Shown one piece after another: positions 29,023-37,599 of a DNA stretch of 64,000 nucleotides. The stretch comes from Lactiplantibacillus modestisalitolerans. GTDB taxonomy: Bacteria > Bacillota > Bacilli > Lactobacillales > Lactobacillaceae. Position 1 is the stretch's first letter. Each line of letters starts with the position of its first letter. A program made the translations under genes and the position numbers. The notes below the pieces were generated by a model. The model was not told where the DNA came from and searched no databases. It saw only the letters and a list, made by a program, of their open reading frames with translations. Location: the NCBI RefSeq assembly GCF_005405425.1, contig NZ_BJEA01000004.1:124001-188000 (forward strand), read 5' to 3'.

Positions 29023-30159
29023 GTGGCCCAAGCAATTGTGGAAGCACCCATTAAAGTTGATACGAGTCGTAAAATCATTCACGTTGATATGGATGCTTTC
29101 TACGCGTCAATTGAAGAACGCGAGCAGCCGGCCTACCAAACGCAGCCACTGGTTGTCGCGCATGATCCGCGCAAAACCGGCGGTCGGGGCGTCGTGACGA
29201 CGGCGAACTACGTTGCGCGGCAGTACGGAGTTCACTCGGCTATGCCTGCGCAAAAAGCACTGGAACTCTGTCCGAAAGCCGTCTTTAAGACGCCCAATTT
29301 CCCGCTATACCGGGCGGTTTCAGAACAAATTCATCAGATTTTTCATGAATATACGGATAAAATTCAACCAATTGCGTTTGATGAGGCGTACCTAGACGTC
29401 ACGACTAATAAAAAGGGGCTACGAAGCGCGGTCCAGCTTGCGCACCAACTCCAACAAGAAATTTACCAGCAAACGCAACTCACTTGTTCGACCGGGATTT
29501 CCTACAATAAGTTTATTGCTAAGTTGGCTTCGGACTATCGGAAACCAGCCGGCGTTACCATTGTGTTACCCGAGGACGCCCACGAATTTTTGTGGCGGGA
29601 ACCGATTGAGAAGTTTCGTGGCGTTGGTAAAAAAACGGTCCCGAAAATGCACGATTTGGGTATTCAAACGGGGCGCGACCTTTTTAAGCAGTCCGAGCTA
29701 GATTTGATTCAGCAGTTCGGAAAGCTGGGGTACGTCCTTTATCGCCGGGTCCGTGGGAGCGATGATCGGCCGGTCGAGTATTTACGTGAGCGGAAATCAA
29801 TTGGTAAGGAGCGGACGTTTGGCCCGTTTTTAACGACTCAAACGGAAGTGAACGAACACCTGCAAGAAATTGCAAAGCTCGTTACCGCTGCCATGCAGAA
29901 ACATCAACGTCACGGTAAAACGTTGGTACTGAAATTGCGGTACGGTGATTTCGTGACGATTACTAAGCGCCGGACCTTTAGCGAGTTTTTACCGAATGAT
30001 GCGGTAGTGATTAACCGGTATGCCACCCAGATTTTTGATGAGGTGGTCGATGCCCATTTTGATAGTGGGATTCGGTTACTGGGCATCACGTTTACCGGCT
30101 TAGCGCCGTTAACTTTTGAAAACATTAGTTTACCACTGTATCCGAACCAACCTTCTTGA
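29023..30159 (+). CDS. dinB: DNA polymerase IV
   Basis: Y-family translesion polymerase, 378 aa from the GTG following AAAGGAGGGGG. The catalytic segment [17 protein letters not shown], the YVARQYGV region, FDEAYLDVT and the helix-hairpin-helix [12 protein letters not shown] are intact; the little-finger domain ends near residue 370. Its promoter carries an SOS-type box, as expected for a damage-induced polymerase. Confidence 0.94.
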   Translation: MAQAIVEAPIKVDTSRKIIHVDMDAFYASIEEREQPAYQTQPLVVAHDPRKTGGRGVVTTANYVARQYGVHSAMPAQKALELCPKAVFKTPNFPLYRAVSEQIHQIFHEYTDKIQPIAFDEAYLDVTTNKKGLRSAVQLAHQLQQEIYQQTQLTCSTGISYNKFIAKLASDYRKPAGVTIVLPEDAHEFLWREPIEKFRGVGKKTVPKMHDLGIQTGRDLFKQSELDLIQQFGKLGYVLYRRVRGSDDRPVEYLRERKSIGKERTFGPFLTTQTEVNEHLQEIAKLVTAAMQKHQRHGKTLVLKLRYGDFVTITKRRTFSEFLPNDAVVINRYATQIFDEVVDAHFDSGIRLLGITFTGLAPLTFENISLPLYPNQPS

Positions 30160-30266
30160 ACGCGCTTTTACGACGAATTCATTTGGCGCGCGGCCAATTG
30201 TTCGGTATACTGGAATACTGTGACCGAAGTGGGTCACTAGTAAATCTTGGAATAAGAAGGATCATT

Positions 30267-31223
30267 ATGACCGTCCAAACAGAAATTTTAACGTTAATTA
30301 AACAAGCAAAAACAATTATCATTCACCGCCATCAACGGCCCGATCCCGATGCAATCGGGAGTCAGCTGGGAATGGCCGACTTAATTAAAACCAATTTTCC
30401 GGATAAACGGGTCCTCGCACCCGGCAAGCAGTACCACGGGTTTGATTGGCTCGGCCAAATGGACGAAGTTACCGAGGCCGACTACCAAGACGCGTTAGTC
30501 CTCGTTTTAGATACGGCCAACCAGCCGCGAATCGATGGTGAATTTTATCAAGCGGGGAAGACCCTGGTTAAAATTGACCACCATCCTAACGACGATTCCT
30601 TTGGCGATCCGCAGTGGGTCGACGTGGACGCCTCAAGTACCAGTGAAATGATTTACCAGTGGTATGCAACTTGTGGTGCGGACCTAACGATGACGCCCAA
30701 CGCGGCGCGGTTGTTGTATGCCGGCATCGTTGGGGATACCGGGCGCTTCTTGTACGATGCGACTAAGCCAAGCACGATGCGGGCGGCAGCGGCCTTAATG
30801 GAGGCCGGAGCCGACGCCACCGCCGTTAACCGAATTGAAGATACCATTACCATGCCGGTGGCCCGGTTGTCAGCCTACGTTTACGAACATTTAACCCAAC
30901 TTGATTCCGGTGCGGCCTACGTCATTTTGACGAATGACTTGATGGATTCGTTTGCAATTGGTGATGCCAGCACGGCTGGCGTCGTCCCGTTACCCGGTCG
31001 GATTGATACCGTTGAATGCTGGGCAATCTTTGTTCAGCAAAAGGAAGGCGACTTTCGCATTCGGCTTCGTTCGAAGGGTCCGTCAATTAACGGTGTTGCT
31101 AAGCATCACGGTGGCGGGGGCCACCCGTTAGCCAGTGGTGCTAAGGCGCAAAATCAACAGGAAATCGAAGCCGTTGTGCGGGAGCTTGATCAAGTTGCCA
31201 GCCAGGATAAGAAAGAGGTTTAA
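30267..31223 (+). CDS. nrnA: DHH-family nanoRNase/pAp phosphatase NrnA
   Basis: Bifunctional oligoribonuclease and 3',5'-bisphosphate nucleotidase, 318 aa. Metal ligands are in HRHQRPDPDAIGS, VLDTAN and IDHHPND, and the DHHA1 domain ends with HHGGGGHPLASGA. ATG follows AGAAGG. The helicase gene begins 2 nt after the stop, so RNA turnover and helicase functions are coupled. The same pairing is common in lactobacilli. Confidence 0.92.
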   Translation: MTVQTEILTLIKQAKTIIIHRHQRPDPDAIGSQLGMADLIKTNFPDKRVLAPGKQYHGFDWLGQMDEVTEADYQDALVLVLDTANQPRIDGEFYQAGKTLVKIDHHPNDDSFGDPQWVDVDASSTSEMIYQWYATCGADLTMTPNAARLLYAGIVGDTGRFLYDATKPSTMRAAAALMEAGADATAVNRIEDTITMPVARLSAYVYEHLTQLDSGAAYVILTNDLMDSFAIGDASTAGVVPLPGRIDTVECWAIFVQQKEGDFRIRLRSKGPSINGVAKHHGGGGHPLASGAKAQNQQEIEAVVRELDQVASQDKKEV

Positions 31224-31225
31224 CA

Positions 31226-32569
31226 ATGACCGCAAGTTTTGAAGAGTTTAAATTGCAACCGTTTTTGATGCAGGCACTGGATGAAATTCATTTCCGGAAG
31301 CCCACGGCGGTACAAGAGAAGTTAATTCCGGTGATTGCGGCCGGACGGAGTGTGATTGGTCAATCGGCTACTGGGAGTGGGAAGACCCATACCTTCTTGT
31401 TGCCAATGATCAACCAATTAAACGCTGACGAGCGCCGGGTCCAAGCCGTTATTACGACTCCTAGCCGGGAATTGGCTTACCAGATTCATGACGCTGCCAA
31501 GCAATTGATTAGTCATAGCCCGAAGGCGTTTCACATTGGGTTGTACGTCGGCGGGACTGATAAGCAGGAACAAATCGAAAAGTTACACCGACACCAACCA
31601 CAATTGATCATTGGGACGCCTGGGCGCATCTTAGATTTAATGCGCTCACAGGCCCTCGACGTGCACTTGGCAAACCAGTTGGTCGTCGATGAGGCCGACA
31701 TGACGCTGGACCTCGGTTTCTTAAACGTGGTTGACCAAATTGCGGGCCGAATGCCAGCTAATTTACAAATGCTGGTCTTCTCAGCGACGATGCCCCAAAA
31801 ATTAACGCCATTTTTGAAGAAGTACATGAATAACCCGGTCATGGAAGAAATTCCGGTGGAATCGGTCATTAGCCCGACCATTGATAACTGGTTGATTTCA
31901 ACCAAAAGTCACGACCGCAACGGCCTAATTTATCAATTGTTAACGATTGGTGAGCCGTACCTGGTCCTAATCTTTGCGAATACGAAGGAACGGGTCCAGG
32001 AGTTAACCCGTTACTTACGGCAACAAGGTTTAACGGTCGCTATGATTCATGGAGATATTCAACCGCGGGAACGCAAACGCGTCATGCGTGAAGTACAACA
32101 ATTGAAGTATCAATTCGTTGTGGCGACCGATTTGGCGGCCCGTGGTATTGATATTCAAGGGGTGTCGCACGTTATTAACGATGACATTCCGAACGACTTA
32201 GAATTCTTCATTCACCGGGTCGGCCGGACGGGCCGCAATGGCATGTCGGGTACCGCCATTACGCTTTATAGCCCGGGTGAAGAGGATAAGGTCAGCGCCG
32301 TTGAAGCGATGGGCATTAAATTTAAGCCTAAAACGATTAAAAATGGGGAAGTCGTTGATACTTACGACCGTAACCGTCGGGCCAAACGGGGGCCGAAACA
32401 AGAAAAACTGGACCCAACCTTGATTGGTTACGTTAAAAAGTCAAAGAAGAAGATTAAGCCGGGGTATAAGCGGCGAATCCGTAAGAAGATTAGTGATAAG
32501 GCCCGGATGGACCGCCGAATCGAACAACGTGCGGCGGCGCGGAAAGCCCGTAAGGATCGCAAGGGTTAG
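31226..32569 (+). CDS. cshB: DEAD-box ATP-dependent RNA helicase
   Basis: 447 aa. It has all core motifs: SATGSGKT, TPSRELAYQ, VVDEADMTLDLGF, FSATMP, and HRVGRTGRNG. The C-terminal ~80 residues are very basic (KRGPKQEK, KSKKKIKPGYKRRIRKK), giving an RNA-binding tail. Size, tail and place next to nrnA suggest the CshB/YqfR group, involved in cold adaptation and RNA remodelling. The symbol is a best guess between CshA and CshB types. Confidence 0.85.
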   Translation: MTASFEEFKLQPFLMQALDEIHFRKPTAVQEKLIPVIAAGRSVIGQSATGSGKTHTFLLPMINQLNADERRVQAVITTPSRELAYQIHDAAKQLISHSPKAFHIGLYVGGTDKQEQIEKLHRHQPQLIIGTPGRILDLMRSQALDVHLANQLVVDEADMTLDLGFLNVVDQIAGRMPANLQMLVFSATMPQKLTPFLKKYMNNPVMEEIPVESVISPTIDNWLISTKSHDRNGLIYQLLTIGEPYLVLIFANTKERVQELTRYLRQQGLTVAMIHGDIQPRERKRVMREVQQLKYQFVVATDLAARGIDIQGVSHVINDDIPNDLEFFIHRVGRTGRNGMSGTAITLYSPGEEDKVSAVEAMGIKFKPKTIKNGEVVDTYDRNRRAKRGPKQEKLDPTLIGYVKKSKKKIKPGYKRRIRKKISDKARMDRRIEQRAAARKARKDRKG

Positions 32570-32582
32570 CGTTAGCTAGCAG

Positions 32583-32611
32583 TTGACAAGTTGCGCTAAG
32601 TTTTCTATACT
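32583..32611 (+). promoter_or_regulatory. Promoter of the alaS T-box leader
   Basis: TTGACA (32583-32588), 17-nt spacer, TATACT (32606-32611): a near-consensus promoter. Confidence 0.85.
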
Positions 32612-32617
32612 TTAGCA

Positions 32618-32828
32618 GAGTCAGGACATGCCGCAAGTCGACGTCAGTTTAGAAACGCTTTGGTTGCTGAAAAAAGCGCGGTCGATTGGTGGTGCTACCT
32701 GGAATTAATTGACTAGCAAACTAGTCCGTGTCTCAGCGTTAATGAGCTTAAGAGGTAAACGAACAACATCGTTGCAAGCAAAGTGGTACCGCGTTAACAG
32801 CGTCTTTGCTCGCAACGGTGTTTTTTTG
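32618..32828 (+). promoter_or_regulatory. T-box riboswitch of alaS
   Basis: Leader of about 210 nt. A stem I-like distal hairpin CGCTTTGGTTGCTG..AAAAAGCG occurs near 32656-32680. A GCT codon near 32693 (GGTGCTACC) could be the alanine specifier, though I could not draw the whole stem. The T-box AAGTGGTACCGCG is at 32781-32793; its UGGU pairs with a tRNA of discriminator A, as expected for tRNA-Ala. The terminator pairs ATCGTTGCAAGCAAAG with CTTTGCTCGCAACGGT (to 32820) plus T7, and its 5' arm overlaps the T-box region, so the two folds exclude each other. Confidence 0.85.
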
Positions 32829-32870
32829 CCTAAAATCAAGATAGATGGATAGAGAGGGTGCCAAAAGTTA

Positions 32871-35513
32871 ATGAAGCAGTTAAGTAGCAGTGAAATTCGG
32901 CAAATGTACTTGGACTTTTTCCACGAAAAGGGCCATACGATTGTACCGAGCGCCTCTTTAGTACCGGTTGATGATCCGACCTTACTATGGATCAACTCCG
33001 GCGTTGCCACGATGAAAAAGTATTTTGACGGGTCAGTCGTTCCGGATAACCCGCGGATGACTAGCTCGCAAAAGAGTATCCGGACCAACGATATTGAAAA
33101 CGTTGGCCGGACTGCCCGGCACCATACGTTATTTGAAATGCTTGGAAACTTTTCCGTTGGTGATTACTTCAAAAAAGAAGCCATTACGTGGGCGTGGGAA
33201 TTATTAACGTCACCGAAGTGGTTCGGCTGGGAACCGGATAAGCTGTACATGACGGTTTACCCGAAGGATACCGACGCGGCTAAGTTCTGGGAAGAAGCCG
33301 GCGTGGACCCCAGCCACATTATTAAAGTTGAAGATAACTTCTGGGATATTGGTCAGGGGCCTTCTGGTCCGGACTCCGAAATTTTCTACGATCGCGGCGA
33401 GTCCTTCAATAATTTGGCGGACGACGATCCTGAAAATTATCCGGGTGGTGAAAACGAACGTTACCTGGAAGTCTGGAACATTGTTTTCTCCCAATTCAAC
33501 CACACGCCTGAAGATACGTACGAACCGCTCCCCCGTAAAAACATTGATACGGGGATGGGCTTAGAACGGGTCGTTTCAATTTTTCAAAACGCACCCACTA
33601 ACTTTGAAACTGACCTCTTTTTACCGATTATTCGTAAAACCGAGGAACTCAGCGCGGGCAAGCATTACGGCGATAACGCGCAAGACGACGTGTCGTTTAA
33701 GGTGATTGCTGACCACGCACGGGCCATTACGTTTGCGATTTCAGACGGCGCGTTGCCTTCAAACGAAGGCCGCGGCTACGTTATCCGGCGTTTGATCCGC
33801 CGGGCCATTCTACACGGCCAAAAGTTGGGCCTTAAGGGTGCGTTTTTAGACCAATTAGTCCCAATCGTGGGTGAAATTATGCAGTCGCATTACCCAGCCG
33901 TACTGAAGAATGCCGATTACATCGAAAAAATCGTTGCTTCCGAAGAGAGCCGCTTCAATGAAACGCTGAACGACGGGTTGCGGTTACTGAACGATTTAAT
34001 CGCGGAAACGAAACAAGCAAACGAAAAGATGCTCTCCGGTGCCGACGCGTTCAAACTCTACGATACGTACGGCTTCCCGTTTGAACTGACGAAGGAATAT
34101 GCGGGCGACGAAGACCTACAAGTTGACGAAGCCGGTTTTGAAACCGAAATGAAGGCCCAACGGGAACGGGCCCGCAACGCCCGGAGTGGCGCCAAGTCAA
34201 TGGGCGTTCAACGGAGCTTGTTAATGGACATCAAGACGCCAAGTGAATACGTCGGTTACGACGAATTAACGGACGTTCACGGGGTGCTAAATGACATCAT
34301 TGTTGATGAACAATTGGTCGACCACGTTGATCACGGGGTTGCCGAAATGATCTTCAGTAAGACCCCGTTTTACGCTGAAATGGGCGGTCAAGTTGCCGAC
34401 CGGGGGGTAATCTTAGATGCGGATGGTCAAACCGTAGCTGAAGTGACTGACGTCCAAAATGCGCCGAATAAGCAGCATTTACACACGGTCAACGTCTTAA
34501 AGCCGATGCACCAGGACCAAACCTACACGTTGAACGTTGACTTAGCGTTCCACGCCAAGGTTGAAAAGAACCATACCGCGACCCACTTGTTAGACCAAGC
34601 CTTGCGCGACGTTCTTGGCGAACACACGCAACAGGCGGGGTCACTCGTAGAGCCAGACTACTTGCGGTTTGACTTTACCCACTTTGGTCAGGTGACTGCC
34701 GAAGAGTTGGCGCGCGTAGAACAGATCGTTAATGATAAGATTTGGGCGGCGCTACCGGTAACGGCGATCCATACTGATCAGGAAACTGGGCATAAAATGG
34801 GCGCAATTGCCGTCTTTACCCAGAAATACGGTAAGGTCGTTCGGGTCGTTTCAATTGGGGACTACTCAATTGAATTTGATGGTGGGACCCACGTCAAGAA
34901 TAGTAGCGAACTGGGACTCTTTAAGATTACTTCCGAAGCCGGCGTTGGTGCCGGAGTTCGGCGGATTGAAGCCGTTACTTCGAAGGAAGCTTTCCAGCTT
35001 TTGGCAAGCGAAGAACAGCAATTAAAACGGGTTGCTGCGCAGGTTAAGGCCCCGAAGTTAAGCGACGTTAGTGAACGGGTCAACCAATTACAAGCCGACC
35101 TAAAGGCGGCCCAACAACAAAGTGCCAAATTGGAAAGCCGGTTAGCTAAGCAACAGGCCGGCGCCATTTTTGAACAAGTTGATACGGTTAATGACACGAC
35201 GCTAATTGCCCAGCAAGTCGATGTTTCTGGGATGGATCAACTCCGTCAACTTGGGGACACTTGGAAAGCTAAGCAGTACTCTGACGTGCTTGTTTTAGGG
35301 ACGGTGATCGGCGAAAAGGTCAACTTACTAGTTGCGGTGAGTGACGACAAGGCCAAGGCGGGAATTAAAGCCGGGGACTTGATCAAAGCAATTGCCCCAC
35401 TCGTTGGTGGTGGCGGTGGCGGTCGCCCAACCTTAGCCCAAGCTGGTGGTAAGAAGCCAGCGGGACTACCAGCAGCGTTGAAAGCGGCTTACGACTGGTT
35501 AAACGAACAATAA
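32871..35513 (+). CDS. alaS: Alanyl-tRNA synthetase
   Basis: 880 aa, full length. The class II core begins [26 protein letters not shown]. The editing domain holds the zinc motif [11 protein letters not shown], and the C-terminal C-Ala domain ends with [22 protein letters not shown] follows AGAGGGTGCC. Expression responds to uncharged tRNA-Ala through the T-box leader; a strong terminator follows. Confidence 0.97.
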   Translation: MKQLSSSEIRQMYLDFFHEKGHTIVPSASLVPVDDPTLLWINSGVATMKKYFDGSVVPDNPRMTSSQKSIRTNDIENVGRTARHHTLFEMLGNFSVGDYFKKEAITWAWELLTSPKWFGWEPDKLYMTVYPKDTDAAKFWEEAGVDPSHIIKVEDNFWDIGQGPSGPDSEIFYDRGESFNNLADDDPENYPGGENERYLEVWNIVFSQFNHTPEDTYEPLPRKNIDTGMGLERVVSIFQNAPTNFETDLFLPIIRKTEELSAGKHYGDNAQDDVSFKVIADHARAITFAISDGALPSNEGRGYVIRRLIRRAILHGQKLGLKGAFLDQLVPIVGEIMQSHYPAVLKNADYIEKIVASEESRFNETLNDGLRLLNDLIAETKQANEKMLSGADAFKLYDTYGFPFELTKEYAGDEDLQVDEAGFETEMKAQRERARNARSGAKSMGVQRSLLMDIKTPSEYVGYDELTDVHGVLNDIIVDEQLVDHVDHGVAEMIFSKTPFYAEMGGQVADRGVILDADGQTVAEVTDVQNAPNKQHLHTVNVLKPMHQDQTYTLNVDLAFHAKVEKNHTATHLLDQALRDVLGEHTQQAGSLVEPDYLRFDFTHFGQVTAEELARVEQIVNDKIWAALPVTAIHTDQETGHKMGAIAVFTQKYGKVVRVVSIGDYSIEFDGGTHVKNSSELGLFKITSEAGVGAGVRRIEAVTSKEAFQLLASEEQQLKRVAAQVKAPKLSDVSERVNQLQADLKAAQQQSAKLESRLAKQQAGAIFEQVDTVNDTTLIAQQVDVSGMDQLRQLGDTWKAKQYSDVLVLGTVIGEKVNLLVAVSDDKAKAGIKAGDLIKAIAPLVGGGGGGRPTLAQAGGKKPAGLPAALKAAYDWLNEQ

Positions 35514-35524
35514 TTGCAATTTTG

Positions 35525-35560
35525 AACCGGGACTGGCTAGATGAGCCAGGCCCGGTTTTT
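35525..35560 (+). terminator. Terminator of alaS
   Basis: AACCGGG..CTGGCT/AGCCAG..CCCGGTT hairpin with T5. Confidence 0.9.
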
Positions 35561-35590
35561 GCGGTTTGCGGTTAACGGATATTTTAGGGT

Positions 35591-35969
35591 CTATGATATT
35601 TGGTGTTGATTTGCTATGAAAGCTGCCAATTGAATTTTCAATCAATTCGTTGTGACTAGCAAAATAGCAAGCAAGATTACGTTAAATTTAATAACCGTTT
35701 TGCGGAATCAACTTCATTAATTAAGACTTACTAGCGTAACCCGTGAGACTCAATATAAAAGCCAGTCTAGCCAGCAGCGGGTGTAACCATGGCTCAACTG
35801 CGAAATTATTCTTAGCTGGAAGTGTTGTTCTTCCGGCTTAGAATAAGGCTCGAATTTGAGATTGCTCAGTGGTTTTTCTGAGTGAGCTCAAATCGATGCC
35901 CGCAGTGTTCCAGCCACCCGATTACACCCACTGCTGGCGGCAACCTCAACACCAATTGGTATAGAGCCA
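35591..35969 (+). ncRNA. Putative 379-nt structured RNA, copy 2
   Basis: Paralogue of 23339-23717, same strand and identical length. Terminal helix 35600-35609/35946-35955 is a perfect 10-bp match here, whereas copy 1 keeps it with three wobble pairs. The long helix 35770-35788/35920-35938 holds with two mismatches. The hairpin TTATTCT..GCTGGAAG/CTTCCGGC..AGAATAA (35806-35846) has a G-U where copy 1 has G-C. The first 20 nt are identical to copy 1. The internal ATG reads only eight codons. It lies between the alaS terminator and the ireB promoter, with no gene in the 607-nt gap. Confidence 0.7.
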
Positions 35970-36056
35970 TATTTTAAATGGCTGGAACGATTAGTTAAAA
36001 CGGCAAACTTAATCATGCTCGTTTTATTACGAATGTGTTACATCAGAATGGATTGA

Positions 36057-36085
36057 TTGTACTTCATAGGGGCATTTAGTAAAAT
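36057..36085 (+). promoter_or_regulatory. Promoter of ireB operon
   Basis: TTGTAC (36057-36062), 17-nt spacer, TAAAAT (36080-36085), 36 nt before the ireB start. Confidence 0.65.
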
Positions 36086-36120
36086 AGATTAGAAGCGGAA
36101 ACTAGCGGGAGGTGCTTTAT

Positions 36121-36390
36121 ATGAGTTCATTAGACAAAACAATGTATTTTGACTTCGATAATGACAACGTTAAGGATGTTCACGACACGTTAACGACGGT
36201 TTATGAAGCGTTACAAGAAAAGGGCTATAACCCGATTAACCAGATTGTGGGTTATTTGCTATCTGGTGATCCAGCGTATATCCCGCGCTTGAACGATGCT
36301 CGGAATTTGATTCGTAAGCATCAACGCGATGAGATTATCGAAGAGCTTGTCAAGTCATACTTGAAAGCAGATAAGGATGTTAATGCATGA
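36121..36390 (+). CDS. ireB: IreB family regulatory phosphoprotein (UPF0297)
   Basis: Small cytosolic protein, 89 aa; in Enterococcus faecalis IreB is a substrate of the PASTA kinase IreK and tunes cephalosporin tolerance. The N-terminus [12 protein letters not shown] keeps a threonine at residue 7, one of the known phosphosites, and the core [20 protein letters not shown] is typical. ATG at 36121 is placed 7 nt after GGGAGGT. It overlaps ruvX by 4 nt. Confidence 0.93.
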   Translation: MSSLDKTMYFDFDNDNVKDVHDTLTTVYEALQEKGYNPINQIVGYLLSGDPAYIPRLNDARNLIRKHQRDEIIEELVKSYLKADKDVNA

Positions 36391-36821
36391 AGTTAATGGG
36401 GTTAGATGTTGGTTCGAGAACTGTTGGTGTAGCCGTAAGTGATATTTTTGGCTGGACTGCTCAGGGTGTTGAAATTATCCGCATCAATGAAGATGCGGAA
36501 GAATTTGGCATTGAACGGGTTGCCGAACTCGTTAAAGAACACGGAACGCAGGGGTTTGTATTGGGCTTGCCCAAAAACATGAACAATACCCTCGGACCGC
36601 GGGCCGAAGCGTCCCAACACTACGGGGACTTATTAACGGAACGGTTTAACATGCCGGTCGACTTTGAAGACGAACGGTTGACCACGGTCGAAGCCGAACG
36701 GATGCTAGTCGAAGAGGCCAATACGTCGCGCAAGAAGCGCAAGCAGGTGATCGATAAGCTAGCGGCAAGTTTGATCTTGCAAAACTACCTTGATCGCCAC
36801 GGCAAACTCACACAAGAATAG
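36387..36821 (+). CDS. ruvX: Putative pre-16S rRNA nuclease / Holliday junction resolvase-like YqgF
   Basis: RNase H-fold nuclease, 144 aa, implicated in 16S rRNA 5'-end maturation. Motifs [35 protein letters not shown] and [13 protein letters not shown] supply the acidic active-site residues. Start ATG overlaps the ireB stop. The trio ireB-ruvX-yrzB after alaS is a classical Firmicutes cluster. Confidence 0.95.
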   Translation: MKLMGLDVGSRTVGVAVSDIFGWTAQGVEIIRINEDAEEFGIERVAELVKEHGTQGFVLGLPKNMNNTLGPRAEASQHYGDLLTERFNMPVDFEDERLTTVEAERMLVEEANTSRKKRKQVIDKLAASLILQNYLDRHGKLTQE

Positions 36822-36833
36822 CGAGGAACTAAC

Positions 36834-37130
36834 ATGAGCCAAAACCAAAACACCAATGAAAACGACGTAATTACGTTAGTCGATGACGACGGTAACGAAA
36901 CGTTATTTAATATTTTATTTACCTTTGATTCTAAAGATTTCGGTCATTCCTACATCCTACTCTATCCAGCCGATGCGGCTGCCGATGATGAAGTTGATAT
37001 TCAGGCCTACATCTTTGATCCAGAAGATGGCGATAATGGTGAATTACAACTGATTGAATCCGACGAAGAGTGGGACATGGTCGAACAAGTATTGAATACG
37101 TTCTTAGCCGACGACGGTGGGATGCAGTAG
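36834..37130 (+). CDS. yrzB: UPF0473 family protein YrzB
   Basis: 98 aa, strongly acidic, 12 nt after ruvX. The family signature is visible: ITLVDDDGNETLFNILFTFDS and YILLYPAD, ending EEWDMVEQVLNTFLADD. The role is unknown but the gene nearly always travels with ireB and ruvX. A terminator follows. Confidence 0.93.
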   Translation: MSQNQNTNENDVITLVDDDGNETLFNILFTFDSKDFGHSYILLYPADAAADDEVDIQAYIFDPEDGDNGELQLIESDEEWDMVEQVLNTFLADDGGMQ

Positions 37131-37159
37131 TGCCGATCGTTAATCAGTAGCGTCAGGTG

Positions 37160-37200
37160 AACGGGAACTTTGGGGCGTGACCCTGAGGTTCCCGTTTTTT
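37160..37200 (+). terminator. Terminator of the ireB-ruvX-yrzB operon
   Basis: AACGGGAAC/GTTCCCGTT stem with further pairing inside and T6. Confidence 0.85.
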
Positions 37201-37292
37201 ACACCGCTTTTGGTAAGAATAGGTCTAACAGTCGCATAAACGTAATGAGCATGCTAGAATATTAAGTGTTATTGAAAGGGAGCTGGATTTGG

Positions 37293-37544
37293 ATGGCTGC
37301 AAGCAAACGGCGCTTTAAAGCGGAAATCGATGGTCAGACTTACACGATCATCGGAACGGCGTCCGATCGTCACATGCAAACGGTGACACGGATGATGAAC
37401 GAACAAATTGAACAATTAAAACAGTTAGCACCAACTTTATCTGACCGTGAAATTGCAATCCTACTTGCGTTTAACGCAATTTCGGATCAGGTTGATAAGC
37501 AAGCCGAATTATTGAAGATGCAACCGGATGATGCCGAACAGTAA
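37293..37544 (+). CDS. zapA: Cell division protein ZapA
   Basis: FtsZ-bundling protein, 83 aa. N-terminal RRFKAEIDGQTYTIIGTASDRHMQTVTRMMN beta-alpha part is followed by a coiled-coil helix. The ATG at 37293 is preferred because homologues begin shortly before RRFKAEI. It directly precedes mutS2; the cvpA gene often found between the two is absent here. Confidence 0.88.
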   Translation: MAASKRRFKAEIDGQTYTIIGTASDRHMQTVTRMMNEQIEQLKQLAPTLSDREIAILLAFNAISDQVDKQAELLKMQPDDAEQ

Positions 37545-37599
37545 CGCATCGTCTTTTTTTTGCAGTTGAGTGGTTCGGCCACACTTCGGAGGGATATTA

